A DNA stretch of 15,967 bases from contig NZ_CAKRDI010000047.1 in the NCBI RefSeq assembly GCF_934309415.1, positions 1-15,967 on the forward strand. The letters run 5' to 3'. The notes under the pieces were generated by a model. The model saw nothing but the letters and a program-made list of their open reading frames with translations, made no database searches and was not told the DNA's origin. This document shows positions 13,614-15,967 of this stretch, piece by piece; position 1 is the first letter of the stretch, and each line of letters begins with the position of its first letter. This DNA is from an uncultured Mediterraneibacter sp. (GTDB lineage Bacteria; Bacillota; Clostridia; Lachnospirales; Lachnospiraceae). A program made the position numbers and the translations under genes.

Positions 13614-15851
13614 TTAGGTTGCATTTGATTCATTACTCTGCCGCACTGCTTCCAGTAACGTTGTATCAGACACCGGCTTCTCCACGTATCCGTCAATCAC
13701 ACCATGCTGTCTGGCTTCCGCCAGTTCTCTTGTGATATGATCTGCCATCACAATTTTCTTCATATCCGGATATTTCCCTGCAATCGACATACAGAATTCC
13801 ACACCACTCCCATCTGTCAGAGTTTCATCAATAAACAGGATATCTGCCTCCTGCTCCTCCAGATGTTCCTTTATCTTTTGGATACTCATGCAAGTAATAA
13901 TCTCCAGACCAATCTTATTGAAATTTTTCTCCAGTAATTTCAGTACTTTTGCATTATCATCCGCCACTATAATCCGATAATTTCTCTGTTCTTCATGAGG
14001 CACAACCGACTGTTCTGTATCCATCGCCGGAAAATAAAGATAAAATGTTGTTCCTTTTCCCACTTCACTTTCTGCATAAACATACCCCTTGTGTGACATC
14101 ATGATCTGCTCTGCCAGAGCCAGTCCAAGTCCAGTTCCTTCCCCGCCTTTTTTCGTGGTGAAGAACGGATCGAAAATATGCTTTAATGTCTCCATATCCA
14201 TTCCGCATCCATCATCACGGATCTCAATCTTCACATAATTCTCCCAGGACTCTCTCAGTTTCGATGCAATCTCCGATGTTAGTTCTTTACGCATTACTTT
14301 ATCCGCCGTTATAGTAATCGTACCTTTCTTTTTCCCGATGGCATGCACTGCATTGACACTGATGTTCAGTAAAACCTGATTGATCTGTGTAGAATTTCCC
14401 AGAATCCATGTCTCTTCCAGATGAATCTCATCGTTCAGATTCACCTGTGGCGGACACACTGAGGAAATCATCTTCACAGCTCTTGTCATAAGCTTCTGTG
14501 CCGGAATGCTCTTATATACTGTTTCCACATTCTTTCTGCTCAGCGTGGAGATCTGACGCACTACTTCTTTTGCCTTTTCTGATGCCTCATAGATTTCTTT
14601 CACACTGTCATATTCATCGGAATCTTCTGAAAGTTCCATCATCAGAAGCTCTGCATAGCCCATAATCGGTGTAAGGAAATTATTAAATTCATGGGCAATT
14701 CCTCCGGTCATCGTTCCCATAATCTGAAGTCTCTGCTGATGTGCTATATTTTCTTCCGACTGATGTACTTCCTCAAGCAATGAATTCAACTCCCGCAGAT
14801 ATACAATCTCTGCTGCTGACTTCTGACGATCCATCATCAGTTTTGCCACAAAGACAAACAGGAGTAAAAAGAGAATCAGAACCCCTGTCATGACAAGCAG
14901 AATTCCGGTAAATCCCTCCCGAATCGGAGCATACATATCATCATAATCAATAACTGCACTGACTACCCAGAAATCTCCGCCCAGATCTGCCGGTGCATAA
15001 GCACTGACCTTATGTACACGTGGAAGATCCGGCTTCGTCCACCAGTAAGAATAATATTCCAGAATTCCTTCTGTTCCTTCTTTCTGCTTTTCAATCATGT
15101 GCTCCAGACTGCTCAGATCCAGATCCGGATACATCTCTTTCCGGTCATCAATGACATCAATCCCCCACTGATCATCATTCGGATGCATGATAATCTTCCC
15201 ATCAGAGTTCTTGATCATAACATATCCGTTCGTTCCAACTTTAATGTCTGAAATGAGATTCTCGTAAAATGCTCCCTCATCTACTACCATGTAAAGCTGT
15301 CTTTCTGCATCCTCCATCTGGCGCAACCCCAGGTATTTCTTTCCTTTTTCATCTTCAATCTGATGAATTCCGATCCCGGTATCTGTTTTCGTAAACAAAA
15401 CAGGATTCCTGTATTGCTTATCATTAATACTTTTTGTAAAATTACCATCGATATCCCGCCAAAAGATGTCGCAAGTATAAGTTGTATCCTGGGCAAGATA
15501 CTCTTTAAACTGACGAACCTGTTCTTTTAGTTTCTCCTCCGTGTCAGTATCATATTGAGCCTGAAGCATATTTTCAATACTGCATAATATCTGATAATCC
15601 CATTCATATTCTTTCATGGAAGTCTCCAGACTCCCACTTAAAACTTTAGAAGAATTGCTCAGCTGGTCATATTGATTCTTCATCAGATCTTTACTGTATT
15701 GTTTCCAGACTCTGAATCCAAGAACACCCAATCCGGCCAGCATCAGTAAAAACAGAAGGCTCAGCATGATTCTGATTTTTCTGTTTTCTTTTTCTCTCTG
15801 TTCTTTCGTCTTCCATTTGATTTTTTTCGTCTTATCCTGCATTTTCATCAT
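13614..15851 (-). CDS. Membrane hybrid sensor histidine kinase with receiver domain
   Basis: This 745-residue protein has a basic N-terminus, a membrane segment at about 28-48, an extracellular dCache-type sensor at about 50-310 (note GYVMIKNSDGKIIMHP, 209-224) and a second membrane segment at about 314-338. A dimerisation domain follows with phospho-acceptor H387 in GGIAHEFNNFLTPIMGY, then a catalytic domain with N-box NISVNAVHAI, G1 DDGCGMD, F-box FDPFFTTK and G2 GEGTGLGLA. The C-terminal receiver (about 625-738) has the acidic pair D631/D632, phospho-acceptor D675 and K725, but the usual Thr/Ser switch residue appears to be D704 in IVMAD. The AHEFNN box and hybrid layout match kinases that signal via a further phosphotransfer. 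No response regulator is in view. The ATG at 15849-15851 follows GAGGG; ATG 15846-15848 is equally possible. Carboxylate sensing is suggested by the citrate transporter downstream. Confidence 0.9.
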   Translation of the reverse strand: MMKMQDKTKKIKWKTKEQREKENRKIRIMLSLLFLLMLAGLGVLGFRVWKQYSKDLMKNQYDQLSNSSKVLSGSLETSMKEYEWDYQILCSIENMLQAQYDTDTEEKLKEQVRQFKEYLAQDTTYTCDIFWRDIDGNFTKSINDKQYRNPVLFTKTDTGIGIHQIEDEKGKKYLGLRQMEDAERQLYMVVDEGAFYENLISDIKVGTNGYVMIKNSDGKIIMHPNDDQWGIDVIDDRKEMYPDLDLSSLEHMIEKQKEGTEGILEYYSYWWTKPDLPRVHKVSAYAPADLGGDFWVVSAVIDYDDMYAPIREGFTGILLVMTGVLILFLLLFVFVAKLMMDRQKSAAEIVYLRELNSLLEEVHQSEENIAHQQRLQIMGTMTGGIAHEFNNFLTPIMGYAELLMMELSEDSDEYDSVKEIYEASEKAKEVVRQISTLSRKNVETVYKSIPAQKLMTRAVKMISSVCPPQVNLNDEIHLEETWILGNSTQINQVLLNISVNAVHAIGKKKGTITITADKVMRKELTSEIASKLRESWENYVKIEIRDDGCGMDMETLKHIFDPFFTTKKGGEGTGLGLALAEQIMMSHKGYVYAESEVGKGTTFYLYFPAMDTEQSVVPHEEQRNYRIIVADDNAKVLKLLEKNFNKIGLEIITCMSIQKIKEHLEEQEADILFIDETLTDGSGVEFCMSIAGKYPDMKKIVMADHITRELAEARQHGVIDGYVEKPVSDTTLLEAVRQSNESNAT

Positions 15852-15892
15852 AAGATAACCCTCACCATCCTGTGATATTTTTGCTTTCTTTC

Positions 15893-15967
15893 TAGAGCGT
15901 GTCTTAAAAATGCTTTCTGCAAGATATATGTCACAATTTGTGGGAGATTTTGTTTGAATGAGGGCGG
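15893..15967. mobile_element. Possible terminus of an insertion sequence
   Basis: From AGAGCGTGTCTTAAAAATGC to the window edge the sequence resembles insertion-sequence ends, which often begin GAG(C/T)GTGTC, that I have seen in Lachnospiraceae genomes. This is recognition from memory, and no transposase or second end is present. If right, the element inserted about 40 bases upstream of the kinase start and could separate that gene from its original promoter. Confidence 0.3.

Overview
The window looks like chromosomal DNA from a low-GC gut Firmicute, most likely a Lachnospiraceae member (Blautia, Dorea or Mediterraneibacter type). This is inferred from base composition, strong AGGAGG-type ribosome sites and the gene families present; no marker gene fixes the genus. 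Every gene called with confidence lies on the minus strand, so transcription runs from high to low coordinates.

Right end (15967 to about 11906): a membrane-bound hybrid histidine kinase (13614-15851) is followed by a CitMHS-family citrate/metal symporter (12152-13498). A clear intrinsic terminator lies at 11906-11960. The last 75 bases of the window, just upstream of the kinase, resemble the end of an insertion sequence.

Centre (11852 to about 3409): a consensus promoter at 11824-11852 starts what appears to be one long operon. Its order is a 51-residue YezD-family protein, a long nested hairpin, a glutathionyl-hydroquinone-reductase-like GST, an amino-acid-binding lipoprotein, an amidohydrolase, a GNAT acetyltransferase, an ABC permease, an ABC ATPase, and a 620-residue GST-like fusion with a duplicated C-terminal domain. 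Most gene junctions are short (4-67 bp, one of 140 bp). YezD, a cystine-type ABC importer and an acetyltransferase beside it are familiar from Firmicute sulfur-amino-acid scavenging, for example the B. subtilis ytmI/tcyJKLMN and yxe operons. The two divergent GST-fold enzymes and the amidohydrolase suggest import and breakdown of a modified cysteine, disulfide or thioether conjugate. That substrate assignment is inference.

After the operon comes a compact 144-bp element (3553-3696) closed by 12-bp terminal inverted repeats and holding two further strong hairpins, then an intrinsic terminator-like hairpin at 3409-3463.

Left end (3370 to 1): a hexapeptide-repeat sugar O-acetyltransferase and a Cof-type HAD phosphatase form a likely two-gene unit ending in a terminator at 1795-1852. 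A YkvI-family membrane protein follows, with its own terminator at 255-306. The first 250 bases hold a GC-rich hairpin and a bidirectional terminator but no gene I can identify.

The best candidate for an under-described system is the operon at 3765-11852, above all its paired divergent GST-like proteins.
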